A stretch of 64,000 nt of DNA from Blasia pusilla (taxonomy: Eukaryota; Marchantiophyta; Marchantiopsida; Blasiales): the NCBI GenBank assembly GCA_050084515.1, contig CM114271.1, positions 29,636,001-29,700,000 of the forward strand, in the 5' to 3' direction. Shown here one piece after another: positions 12,459 to 23,242 of the stretch. The position numbers were made by a program, and so were the translations under genes. Under the pieces are notes generated by a model, which saw only the letters and a list, made by a program, of their open reading frames with translations, did not search any database and was not told the origin of the DNA. Positions within the stretch are counted from its first letter, which is position 1; each line of letters starts with the position of its first letter.

Positions 12459-14144
12459 ATGTTTAGGTGTGGGTTTTCTCAATGTTTTTCTTCGTGGTCT
12501 AGTAGATTCCAAATGATGAAAGAAATGAATGAAAGGAAAAGCCGTTTTATGAAAAAAAAAGAGGGTTTGTTAAAATGTGAGGGTGTTCTATTAGATGAAG
12601 AGTTCATTAGTGGGATGTATGAAGAAGAGGGTTTTGGAGATAGTCTTGAAGAGGTGTTTTCCCAGATGAGCACCAACCCGCTGGATACAAGTGTGATTGC
12701 AATTCACTCGCGTGAGTTGCATGAAGAGATATCAAGGTTCATGGAAGGAGAACATGAATATGAATCTACGGAGAAGGAAGCGGATGGGCACGTGTTTGAG
12801 TCTGACGAACATCCCATGGAGGCACAAGTGCACACAAAATACAAGAAAGTGGCCCAGAAGGTGAAACCAATGGCTACTCAACTACCAGAGGGTTGTGGGA
12901 GACAAGTAGAACGTGCATCAATAGAGCCAAGTCTGCAGGATGTCAAGATGATAGGACACAAGTTCACTGAAGAGACGCTAGATCATCTGCAAATCGGAGG
13001 GGCTGAGTTTCTCACAGAAATTGAAAGAAAAAGCTTTCTGGAGATGTTAAGGAGACATGGTAAGGCTTTCTCTTTTACTACACAAGAAATTGGTTGTGTA
13101 GACACGAGTGTGGTGGCACCGATGGTAATTTTCACAGTTCCACATGTGCCTTGGGATTTGAAACCCATACCAGTACCACGAGCTATGATTCCCAAGCTGA
13201 TTGAGTTATTGAAGAAGAAGATGCAGATGGGTATCTTAGAGCCATCTATGGGGCCTTACTCGAGTTGATGGTTCACTGTGCCGAAGAAATCAGGAGCTCT
13301 CCGATTCATTCAAGATATGCAATCGGCAAATAAGGTAACCATTCGAAATATGGGAGCGGGGCCTAGAATAGATGAAGTCGCAGAAGCTTTTGAAGCCCGT
13401 GCTATCTATTCTATAGGAGATTTGCACTCGGGATATGATCAATTCCAATTAGCTACAGAGAGTAGAGATATTACCACTATACGCACTCCACTTGGGCTTG
13501 TAAGAATGTGCACATTACCTCAAGGAGCAACAAATTCTGTCGCTCACATGCAGAGTGCAATGAATAAAATCTTGAGAGAGTTGATTCCTGAGAAGACCAT
13601 TGCTTTTGTAGATTATATTCCTATAAAGGGATGTGCAATAGAAGATAGGATTGAGACGGTTGTGAAAGATGGGTGTAGAAAGTTTGTGTCTGATCATATT
13701 CGTGATGTGGATATGATCCTAACAATACTAGAAGAGGTCAATCTTACTCTTTCCGGAGAAAAGTGTAGCTTTGGAGTTCCTCACATTGTGGTAGTGGGTC
13801 ATCTTTGTGGAGAGTTTGGCCGAAAACCAAATCCAGCAAAAGTTGATGTCATCGGAAAGATACGAGAATGCAAAAATGTCACCGAAGTGAGAAGGTTTTT
13901 AGGAGCTTGTGTGTTTTATCAGGTATGGATTCCTCATTTTGGCCACATATCTGATCCTTTGTATGAGCTGTTGAGAAAGAAGAAGAAGTTCACTTGGGAG
14001 AAGAAGCAAAGAGCGGCAATGATGCAGTTGAAGGAGGCATTGAAGTCGCCACCGGTTCTACGACAAATGAGCTACGAATGCGAAAGACCTATTATCATCA
14101 CAGTGGACACTAGCCCTATTGCTATCGGGGCGGTTAAAGGATGA
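12459..14144 (+). pseudogene. Element I reverse transcriptase and start of RNase H
   Basis: A single frame broken by a TGA at 13266-13268 inside the RT N-terminal region (between MGPYSS and WFTVPKKSG). RT motifs: IRNMGAGPRIDEVAE, SIGDLHSGYDQFQL (first catalytic Asp), CTLPQGATNS, then AFVDYIPIKG where the catalytic pair FVDD is expected; the second Asp is Tyr. Connection: VRRFLGACVFYQVWIPHF. RNase H starts with IITVDTSPIAIGAV and the frame is lost just after. A catalytically dead RT means any transposition would need help in trans. Confidence 0.85.
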
Positions 14145-14250
14145 CGCGGAAGGAAGAAGATTTGCAACAAGGTTTGGAGCTCGTACACTCACGGAACGAT
14201 AGAGGAGATACCCTCAGGTAAAGAGGGAGCTTTGGGGAGTTGTAACTGCA
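14145..14250 (+). pseudogene. Frameshifted middle of element I RNase H
   Basis: The RNase H frame is lost at 14144 and recovered at about 14251. The intervening bases match no frame cleanly, so at least one indel lies here. Confidence 0.4.
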
Positions 14251-15480
14251 ATGAAAGCTGAGAAGGAGTATCTTATGGGAGCCTATGTATTGCTTGAGGT
14301 TGATTTTCTACCTCTGTTGGGTATGATTGCGAATTGTACGACTCCAGATATAGCCATGCTATGTTGGATAGCCTACATTAGGTCCTTGAATCCACAATTG
14401 AAGCATATAGCTGGGAAAGAGAACTCAGTAGCTGACATGTTGTCTAGAGCTAGATTTAGTCAAGAAGAAGATATGGAGGCAAGTGAGATAGATGAGGATG
14501 ATGCATATGTGTGGCAAGTGTTATCTCAAGAACGAGGTGGCATAGAGGATGTTCTAGCCTTCAAAGAGAATTTGTATGAGGGCAGGTTAAAAGAAATTGG
14601 GCGTTATTTAAGCACTCTGCAAAGAGATGGAGGGTGGACAAAAAAGTTCTTCAAGGAGATTCGGCATAAGGCGTATGGCTATCTACTACAAGATGGGTAT
14701 CTTTGGAAAAGGCCAAAGAGGAAAGATGGAATGCCCTTGAGGGTGGTGGATGACAATAGGACAAAAATGCAAGTGCTCAAAGAATTCCACAATTCTTTAT
14801 GGGCAGGACATAGAGGTACTTGGGCAACTTTCACCAAGATAAAAGAGAGGTATTGGTGGAAAGGCCTATATAAGGATGTTGAGAGATATGTTGGGTCATG
14901 TGTTGAATGTCAGTTTCAATAAAAAATCAGGGTGAGAGATGGACTTAAACCCACATATCCTTTGTCTATTCATCATCAATGGGTTAAAGATCTAGTTGCT
15001 ATGCCACTAGGTCTTTGGGGAATGCGTTACGTGGTCCTAGCACGAGAAGAGTTGTCCAACTTTGTAGAAGGGAGGGCTTTACGGGCTAAACCTATATGTC
15101 GTTTTATTCTAGAGGATATTGTTGCTCGATATGGGAGTGTCGGGAGAATCCGTGTAGATAGAGGTGAGTTGAATGCAGAGGAAGCACGAGAGTTCTTCAA
15201 GAGATATAGAGTCCAGTTGAGATTAACAACCTCCATGAATCCGGAGGCAAACGACAAGAGCGAAAGGGGACATCCGCCAATCATTCAAGCATTGGTAAAG
15301 GCGTGTGGAGATCGTTATGCTGACTAGCCTAGATTTCTTCCATTTGCTTTATGGGCAGATAGAACCACTCATGGCACCGTTACAGGGTTCATGCCTACAG
15401 AGTTGATGACAGGTCAAAAGTCGATAATTCCAGCAAAAGGAGATATACCCACTTGGATGGGATTGCCGTGGGAAGACGGG
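14251..15480 (+). pseudogene. Element I RNase H C-terminus and integrase (part 1)
   Basis: One frame with stops TAA at 14920-14922 and TAG at 15325-15327. It starts in RNase H (DFLPLLGMI, HIAGKENSVADMLSRA). The integrase zinc domain is HHCC: FHNSLWAGHRGTW, then CVECQ. The catalytic core has Asp in HHQWVKDLVAMP, Asp in IRVDRGELN and Glu in MNPEANDKSERGH, so the D,D-35-E triad is present. The frame reads into LPWEDG and is cut at 15480 by element II. It resumes at 25440 after one ACGGG copy is removed. Confidence 0.85.
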
Positions 15481-16060
15481 TGTCGTGCAAATCCACATCA
15501 TCATACAACATACATCTCTGGCATACCATACTCACATACATACATAACATAGACGAGAGCATCCACAAACACAAGTGTACCACAATTGAAATCCATGAAA
15601 GACCTACTATCATAAAACACGTATAGAATCACATACAATCGAGCCAAACCCACTCCACGATGGGAGAATCTAGGTCGAAGCTTGCGGGAAACACCATAGC
15701 CAAGAGCTCTACTCACTACCAAGGCTAACTCCCAACGCAACAGGCTCAACTCAAAGAACTAACTGTTCTTTGAATGCACTCCACCTTATATCCTCCAACC
15801 TAAGAGCGGGCCCTACTGGAAAAGTCACCCTCAACTGAGTAACCCCCAACCCTATGTATGAAATCGCATCTCTACCTAGACACTACGGCCCTACATAAGG
15901 TATGGCCTCTACTAGCACACTATACTCTACGACATAATCCGTATGGTCATGAGAGCTGTCGTGCGAATCCACATCGTCATACAACATACATCGCTGACAT
16001 ACCTTACTCACATACATACATAACATAGAGGAGAGCATCCATAAACACAAGTGTACCACA
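15481..16060 (-). repeat. 3' terminal block of element II, arranged A-B-A'
   Basis: A (15481-15584) and A' (15957-16060) are 104-bp near-copies running TGTCGTGC...GTGTACCACA on the plus strand. Between them lies B (15585-15956), which is the part shared with the 5' end (25069-25434). So the 3' end carries extra flanking A repeats that the 5' end lacks. The same arrangement is found at 62197-62776 and, with a diverged sequence, at 27628-28379. Confidence 0.75.
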
Positions 16061-16072
16061 ACTCGCCCCCCT
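16061..16072 (-). promoter_or_regulatory. Putative polypurine tract of element II
   Basis: On the minus strand AGGGGGGCGAGT directly precedes TGTGGTACAC, the start of block A'. Position and composition fit a plus-strand primer for reverse transcription. It abuts A', not B, which bears on where the LTR really starts. Confidence 0.5.
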
Positions 16073-16235
16073 AACTGGCGGTTAGGTCCCTCTAACTCCC
16101 AGGTAGCCCTATACATCTACTACATGCTATACATTTTCTTGGGTGAACGAATCAGAAGGCCGGGTGCTAGGTTGCCCCATTGTTAGTCGCACATCTGTAA
16201 TCCATATCATGCAAAGATCAAGTCATCTACCTCTC

Positions 16236-16926
16236 CTAAGTACATCGAGGACAAACCCACCTTCCAGTAGGAACAACATCCATATGTGGAGTCAAACACA
16301 TCATGTGCGAACCCCTAGAACACCGATCACACACCAACATACGGGCTGCGTTACCAGCAGACCCACACAACATGCACCTCAAGCTAGCACGTATCATGAC
16401 TAAGCTTGGGTCAACAGTACCATCCACATTTGGAAGATGACATGGAGCACAATTACACACTCGGTCCTTCCAAACAACTCCATCACGACCCTCCAACATG
16501 AGAACTCCAGAAGCTAACACCTCACGCACTCGTAAAATAGTGCGGCCTGCCATCACATCCAACGTTGTTGGTGCAATCTGCTGCATATAGACATAGTCCC
16601 CCACATGGAACCTACGAATCAATGGTTGATAACCTCCACCCTGAATGGTTGCATACCGCAACGTATCCCTGTGTTGAGCAATGGCAAGATTCTCAAAGGC
16701 TGTTGGCATAACTCTCTGAAAGAGCTCTCCCCGCTGAGAACACATTCTCATCCACATCTCTGGGTCATCAAGGTTCACCACCTCACTAGACTCCCGATGA
16801 ATTGCTGCTGGCAAGTTTGGATCTCGGCCGTATAATATAAAATAAGGTGAGAAGGAAGCCAAGGATGCTTTGCGACTGAACCTATATCCCATGGCTAACC
16901 ATGGCAACTGAATATCCCGGTCTCAA
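16236..16926 (-). pseudogene. Element II integrase C-terminus with PHD finger tail
   Basis: This continues integrase after a frameshift near 16924. The sister copy VI has an extra C there (TCTCCAAG against TCTCAAG), so a 1-bp deletion is the cause. Domains in order: LPWLAMGYRFSR, YGRDPNLPAAI, an SH3-like module (RRFHVGDYVYMQQ, AGRTILRVREVLASGV), a linker CNCAPCHLPN, then a PHD finger at about 16239-16385. The PHD has Cys-X2-Cys (CMLC), Cys-X2-Cys (CDRC), His after 4 residues, Cys after 2 more, and a final WVCPRC, i.e. a full Cys4-His-Cys3 set with the usual Trp two before Cys7. PHD fingers read histone H3 tails, so by inference this tail could steer integration, as chromodomains do in chromoviruses. 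Confidence 0.9.
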
Positions 16927-17499
16927 GATGCCCCTTCTGTAGGCCATACTTGCGCAATGCCCTCTTCACCGTCTGAACCACACGCTCAGCCAAACCATCC
17001 GCCTCTGGATGATCTCGAGACGTGGTCCGATGATCAATCAACGCCTTATCACACAAGACCTGAAACTCACCCTGAAACTCTGTAAGCTGGTCGGTAAGCA
17101 CTTCAGCTGGTGCACCAAAATGACTAAGCACTCTATCAAGAAACGCATACGCCGTTCCCTCACTTGCCTTGTCAGGTAATGCCACCAACTCAATCCACTT
17201 GGAGAAGTGCTCCACCATCACCAACACATATTGATGATGTCGTACAGTCAACGATAACGGTCCCGCAAAGTCCACACTCCAATGATAACCCAACCCCATA
17301 ATAGGCAGGGGTGTAACTGTAGTGTAGGGGCATTGAATGATGCCCTCACCCGGTCACAAACTATACAACATGACACCAACTGTTGCACCTGAGTATGCAT
17401 GTCACGCCACCAATACTGACCAAGGAGTAAGCTATACGTACGCTTTACCCCAAAATATCCCAACTCCTCATGGGCATGTCGCACAATGCGCTCTCTCTA
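16895..17499 (-). pseudogene. Element II integrase zinc domain and catalytic core
   Basis: It begins after a TAG at 17497-17499 (CAG in copy III at 28672-28680). Zinc domain: HAHEELGYFGVKRT...CCIVC; the second His expected in HEELGH is Tyr here. A frameshift near 17300 leads into the core: LGYHWSVDFAGPL (first Asp), VEHFSKWIELVALP, AEVLTDQLTEF (second Asp) and HPEADGLAERVVQ (Glu), so the D,D-35-E triad is complete. Role: insertion of the cDNA. Confidence 0.87.
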
Positions 17500-19395
17500 A
17501 GCCAAATGCGGCACTACTCGTACTCTACCATCCTCCCACACACGGAGAATATGTGATCCCTCCAATCGATACCTCTTAGCAAGTTGAAGAACACGGTCTC
17601 GCTCCTTGGCACTCACTATGCCTAGCACCCTACTGGTCCGTAGGAACTCCAACACCAACGCATCATCATGAATATCACGCTGATCCGTACCACCATCTCC
17701 AACCTTAGGATCTAAAGGTTGGCCATCTACCCTCTGACTAGAGTAAGATATCATGTGGTCATCCATACTAGAGTCCACCCCTAACCAACACAAAAAGGCG
17801 GATGCATGCCAACTTGGCACCATCTCCTCATCAACCTCGCCATGCCATCTAGCCCCAATTGTATCCTTTTGGCTAGTACATGGGTTCCTACTCAACCCAT
17901 CAGCATCAAGGTTGGCAACTCCAGGTCTATGTACCACTTGGAAGTCATACTCCTGTAAGATAAGAGCCCACCGTGCAAGCTTCCATGTAAGCTTGTGAGA
18001 CTCCATCAACCACTTGAGCGGCTGGTGATCAATAACAAGGGTAAACTATGTACCAAACAAGTAACACCTAAAGTGTGCCACAGCCCACACTACTGCCAAG
18101 CACTCTCCCTCATATGAACTATAGCGCGACTCCGCTGCATTATTCGAACAACTTGCATAGGCCACCACAAACTCCATGTGCTCATCATCATGTTGTGTCA
18201 ACACCGCTCCAAGTCCCAACCTACTCCAATCAGTGTGTAACTGAAATGGGCGCCCTCTGATAGGTCTCCTTAAGATAGGCGGCGCCACCAACTGGGCCTT
18301 AAGCTCCACAAAAGCTCTCTCATGATCATCTCCCCAGTGCCACTCTTGATCTGATTTCAGAAATTGGTTCAAAGGCTTTGCCATAGCACTAAATCCCTTC
18401 ACATACCTCCGATAGTAGTTCGCCAATCCCATGAATGCTCGAACTCTACTCACATCTACCGGACGCGGAATAAGTGCAATAGCCTCCACCTTTGCTTGCT
18501 GAACTCCCAAACCACCTAGATAGATCACATGACCCAAGTACTCAACATCCTCATGGAAGAACTTACACTTTCCTGGATGCAAACGTAGACCATGAGCTTT
18601 CAACCGCTCAAACATCATCTGCAAATGTATTTGATGCTCCTCCACCATGTTACTGAATACCAAGATATCATCAATGTAACATCGAACAAAATCCAACCAT
18701 GCTAGGATCCTGTCCATCACTCTCTGAAACTCGGCAGGTGCATTCTTCAACCCAAAGGGTAAGAATTTCCACTGGTACAAACAATCCTTGCCATGAGAGT
18801 TGACACCCCAAAATGCTGTCTTGGCCTTGTCACTCTCCCGAATCGGTAATTGATGGTATCCTGCCCGAAGATCCAAAATACTGAAAATCTTTGCCTGTCC
18901 CACCACATCAAAGATCTCCTTAGGTGTAGGCATGGCATACCTATCGGCCTTGGTTTGACGATTGATAGGACGGTAATCTCCACACATCTGCCTATCCGTG
19001 TAGTTGCCATTCATATCCTTTTTAGCAGGCATGACAGTGGCTGATGCATACTCTCCATGCGACAACTCCACTAATCGAGCCTCCAAAAGGTCCAACGTCC
19101 TACTCTAAATCAGGTCCCTCTCCATATCACTATATCGGTAGGGATGACGGAAGATTGGCGTATCACTAGCCAAATCAATCCGTATATCGGGTCCAACCAG
19201 AGCACCCAACTCCTTCATGCTAAAGGCAAAATAACTCCTATAAGCACGTAGGAACTGTCTCAAGCGTCGTTTCTTCACCTCCCGTAAGCTTGGGCCCAAG
19301 TAATGGCTCCCAAGTCTCCTCCACTGGCACACTAGAGGGAGAGGACGATGCCATTTGCTGCTACGCAAACCCCTCACAAGATGGTACACCCTTAG
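17500..19395 (-). pseudogene. Element II reverse transcriptase and RNase H
   Basis: One frame with TAG stops at 19105-19107 and 18046-18048. The N-terminal region has FLRAYRSYFAFSMKELG. RT motifs: ASATVMPAKKD, CGDYRPINRQT, FSILDLRAGYHQLPI (first Asp), LPFGLKNAPAEFQRVMD, CYIDDILVFS (intact YIDD), LHPGKCKFF, YLGHVI, AFMGLANYYRRYVKGF. RNase H: QLHTDWSRLGLGAVL, AESRYSSYEGECLAVVWA, IDHQPLKWLM and GVANLDADGLSR. Apart from the stops, all RT catalytic residues are intact. The C-terminal 150 residues before integrase are a connector without a known domain. Confidence 0.92.
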
Positions 19396-20660
19396 CTACA
19401 CCATCATCTGAGCAACCAACTCCACATGCCCAACCATTACATCCCATTTACTCCAAGGATGCAAAATACTACTCTCCTTGCCCCCAGCCCATGCCTCTAC
19501 CGTCTTGGTAGCCATCGAGCTCATTACAAGGGGTGGAAGATCCACAAACGTAGTGCGGAGTCGTATTTTGGCCATACCAAGACTCAAAATCCAAGTCAAA
19601 CAATTCAAGTCCATGGCCTGACCCAACACATGACGTCGTGAAGCCTCAGAAATGGAAGCAACCGTTGTCACACTAGTAGCAAATCCAATCACACGCTCTC
19701 TCTCATCAACGTTAGGCTCCACCAACTATCGTACATGAGAATCCCATACAAGCCCGGGACCACCTTCCCTGTAGGCATGTGACCAGGGAAAACTCACAAA
19801 TGTGGGTAGTGCCATCCTAGGCTAGCCCACACGGTTCACCACTGCCATGGGTGACCGATCAATAACCCTCACCACTTGAGAAAGTCGCCCAGTATCCAAG
19901 ATACTATCCACTGTAAGGCAAGGATCCTGCTGCACTGCATCATATGCTCGACGTAGAACCTCCCTAGGCAACAAGTTTGTCCACCATAAGCGTGGACGAT
20001 GTGCACGCGAGCCAACTCGCGCTGCATCCAACAACACCGCTGGTCCAATCCAAGACCGCACCTCATGAACACTCGCCATCATCCGGGTCCGAGTGTCACC
20101 CAACAATGGAACATTCTCCAGAATGTAAGCGGGAGCACGTGCCTGATGAACCTGAAGATGTCGTAACACCCGTAACATCTCCCAAAAAAATCGAGACCTA
20201 GGGTCGTGTAATCCCTCACCACGACCAGCACGTGTATGACCCTGACATGGCCATCCAGCAATCACCAATTCCACAGGACCAACCTTCTCAAAGTCATGCG
20301 CCCCCAACAATACAATGTGTGACGGCAAAGCACGCTGGTACCCACGAATAGCGGATGGCGGCAACAACTCAGGATATCTCCGCATCAACTGACCAATATG
20401 TCGGGATGAGACTCTCTGGGTCGTCTCATCTCGCTCCACATACATGTATCTCCGCACAGGAATACCGGCCTGCAACACTCCAGCCAAACCAGTGCTTATC
20501 CCACCAAAGAGATCTAACACACAAATGCCCTCCGGCGGATACTGCCATACAATGGGTGTAGTATCCGAAGGGGATAACCCAACTGGACCAGAAGTAGGAG
20601 TCCGCCGTGGGGCCTCCTCTTCCTCGTGAGGTATATGACCTCACACCAAGCCTCTGCACT
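19396..20660 (-). pseudogene. DNMT3-type cytosine-5 DNA methyltransferase domain in the element II polyprotein
   Basis: About 320 residues between protease and RT. Motifs are in the standard order, not permuted as in plant DRM. Motif I VLDLFGGISTG (SAM binding); motif IV AGWPCQGHTRAGRG with the catalytic Pro-Cys; GLHDPRSRFFWEMLRVL; motif VI YILENVP; VLLDAARVGSRAHRPRLWWTNL, equivalent to the DNMT3 block before FWGNLP; then FVSFPWSHAYR in the target-recognition region; motif IX/X DERERVIGFATS and RRHVLGQAMDLNCLTWI. Two TAG stops (19822-19824, 19726-19728) fall between motifs VIII and IX, and a third (19396-19398) is at the end. A frameshift near 20640 separates it from protease. Role inferred: de novo methylation of cytosine, on its own cDNA/genomic copies or on host DNA. 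The ancestral protein would have been complete; this copy is broken by the stops. Confidence 0.93.
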
Positions 20661-21298
20661 AGGCGTCGCCTCTGCCGTAATGCACCGCCTGAACTCCAAA
20701 GTGGCACATCCAACGATGAGGATGCCATTGCTGTAAAAATAGGGACCTCCTCTACCTCCTCATGCACAGGAGAATCCATAGCAGAAACATTATCCGCCAA
20801 AAAGTCTCCTGACCAAGTAACTACTCCACTAAAACCAGCCACAAATGCTAACACTGTTGGGGAAGACCCTCTTGGTTGAGCCCCATAAATAAATCTCACA
20901 GGAACTTGGCTCATACGTCCATCCCCGGACTGCCAACCAGGTCTATAAGACGTTGTTTCAGTCCAGTAATCCATCTGAAAACCCATCAGGTACAATACTG
21001 CTCCTCCAACTAGTACATCATACGACTCGGCTAATGTGACTATCGCAGATACTCCCAACCGGGAGCTATCAATCACATGATCTGGTCTCAACTGTACAGA
21101 AAACTTCTCCCGTGTCATGAATTGAGACCTACCATTGGCTCCTCCAAGTGATGTTTGAATTTGGAATGGGCAAGGCTCAAGCTCTGACCTCCGAATACCC
21201 AAACCAATACATGCCGCCTTTCCCAACATCAAAGGTTGGGCACCAGAGTCTAACAAGACTCTATATGGTCTATACACCTGTCCTGTAGGACTCACCAA
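20640..21298 (-). pseudogene. Element II aspartic protease
   Basis: The active-site strand RVLLDSGAQPLMLGKAA (Asp-Ser-Gly-Ala) lies at about 21210-21260, with AESYDVLVGGAVLYLMGF as the second conserved strand. Same frame as the linker upstream. It is followed by an acidic linker (a run of Glu and Pro) joining it to the DNMT; the reading frame shifts near 20640. Role: polyprotein cleavage, which would also release the methyltransferase. Confidence 0.85.
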
Positions 21299-22164
21299 TC
21301 AGAATATCCCACTCCGATTGTCCAACATACATACACCAGGTGTAAGCCTCTCACGATCAATGGGTGGCCGGGTTGGTAATGCATCCATCTTCGCCGCTGC
21401 TGCCTCCCAAGTAGCACTGGTACTCAATGCTACACCTAATATAGAGGGTCCCTCCACCGCAACACCCTCATCCACCTCACCACGTGCAGCAGTAACATCC
21501 CCATGTTCACACAACGTGGCTGCTAGCTGAAATACAAGAGCTAAGTCAACCCCTAAAGCCATCAGCTCCGTTGCCGAAAATAATGGGGATCCCAACACTG
21601 GAGTTGCCATCCGCAATACTACACTAGATGCTGCATCCGTGTCTACTACACGCGATGTAGATGCCTCAATCCCCATTGTCGGCTCAATAGGCTGCGTAGG
21701 AACCATGGATGGAGTCCTAAGCACCTCAGACAACAAGAATGACTGGGGAAGCCTAGCCTGCCTCCTAGCCTCACCTCTCTGTGGATCCAACTCCATAGTA
21801 GCACCCCGTGGCTCTGACGCTCGAGTGGCTCCTCTCGTAACTGCAGTCGATGCCTCAACCTGTGCTGCACTCGCCATATAAGAGAGATCATCCCCTCCAT
21901 AAGAGGTGGAAGCCCCTGCTCCCGAACTCTATGTTGGATACCAGCCATAGTAGCCAACCTCTGCTCCAACTGCTCAATCCTGGTAGCCATAGTAGCCAAC
22001 TTCTGCTCCAATTTCTCAATCCTGGCAGCCATAGCTGACTCTGTCGTAGTGGTAGGGGTAGCCACTGTAGGCTCTCTAACCACTGGTCCACCTCTACCAC
22101 CCCTATCACCTCTAGCACCTCGGCCTCTTGGAGCTACTCCACCACGGCCGCAGCCTGATCTCAA
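21299..22164 (-). pseudogene. Element II RGG/coiled-coil and Ala-rich linker
   Basis: It starts with an Arg-Gly-rich stretch (GRGGVAPRGRGARGDRGG), typical of RNA binding, directly after the zinc knuckles. A short coiled coil follows: heptads in AARIEKLEQKLATMATRIEQLEQRL, here split to stay short, visible at about 21960-22035. The frame changes near 21880 to an Ala/Thr/Glu-rich region without recognised domain that leads into protease. Similar text can be traced in copies IV and V. Confidence 0.6.
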
Positions 22165-23242
22165 CTCTGGATGAAGATCAAAGCAACGCTCTCGAGGATG
22201 ACCTGGTCTCCCATAATGATCACACTAAGTTGGGGCCGACTGAGGCCCATCCTCCAAAGTCCGTCTCCCATCCTCTTGGGGACAAAACTTCCTAACATGA
22301 TCACCTCCACATGTCCAACATGCTTGTCCTTGCTGCGGGGCAGCAAATGAAGGCAATGGTCTCTACGCAAGTGTCCCTCTAGGACCTGATTGAGGTCGTG
22401 TGTACCCCCCACGACTCCCACTACTACTACCACCACCACTACTACGAGACTGTGAGGTGGGTTGCTGAACACGAGAAGTAGTAGTTGTATCCCTACCGAA
22501 TGCGGATGTCACCACTCTCTCCTTCACCATGTTAAGCTCAATCTTCTCAGATAGAGCAAACACATGGGTCAATGTGGATGAATCATCACTCAGAAGAGTA
22601 GCATCACGTACCCTGCGGCGCAACTCTCTGTCCAAGATCCCATATATCAAAACTGGAGTGTCTGAGCCTCAATCACACCCTGGGTGACTGAAATCAAGCG
22701 TCGCATACGAGTGTATGCCTCACGAAGACTCTCACCAGTCTTTCGCTCAAATTCTTGAAGACTCCTCAACTTCTCTATCTTCACTCCCTGATAGTTTTTC
22801 TTCAACCTCTTGAAGAACTCTGCAACCACGCTAAACGATGGTTGGGCACTAGTACACTAGTACCCCCACTGGTACCTCCACTGGTACTCCCACTCCGGCT
22901 CGTACTCGTACCACTCAACGTCGGGCTGGCTGGCATAGTAGGAGCACTACTACCAGTACCACCATGGGTGATAGACACATAGCCTGGTGACCAATATTGT
23001 CTCCATGCCTCAATCTCAGCAACATGGTCCTTCCTAAACTCATGGTAATCATCCATGGGTGGTCCCTCCAAGTGCTGAAACAACCCCTTCCAAGCCAAGA
23101 AGGGTGTAAACAACGTGGCGTTCCGCAACATCTGCATATCACACCACGTATCAAACTCCTGCATGAAGTCCTCCAACTCAATGGTGCCCACTGCACCCGA
23201 GTATCGTCGTGGGCCCTTCATGGCCCCATATATCCCATCCAT
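22161..23242 (-). pseudogene. Element II gag
   Basis: Starts at an ATG (23240-23242, MDGIYGAMKGPRRY). A retrotransposon-gag core spans a frameshift near 22810: WCDMQMLRNATLF, then FFKRLKKNYQGVKIEKLRSL and ESLREAYTRMRRLI. A Ser/Gly-rich spacer follows, then two zinc knuckles: CWTCGGDHVRKFC (Cys-X2-Cys-X3-His-X4-Cys) and CDHYGRPGHPRERC, where the second Cys is Tyr. A TAG at 22225-22227 lies between the knuckles. Role: particle formation and RNA packaging. Confidence 0.8.
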
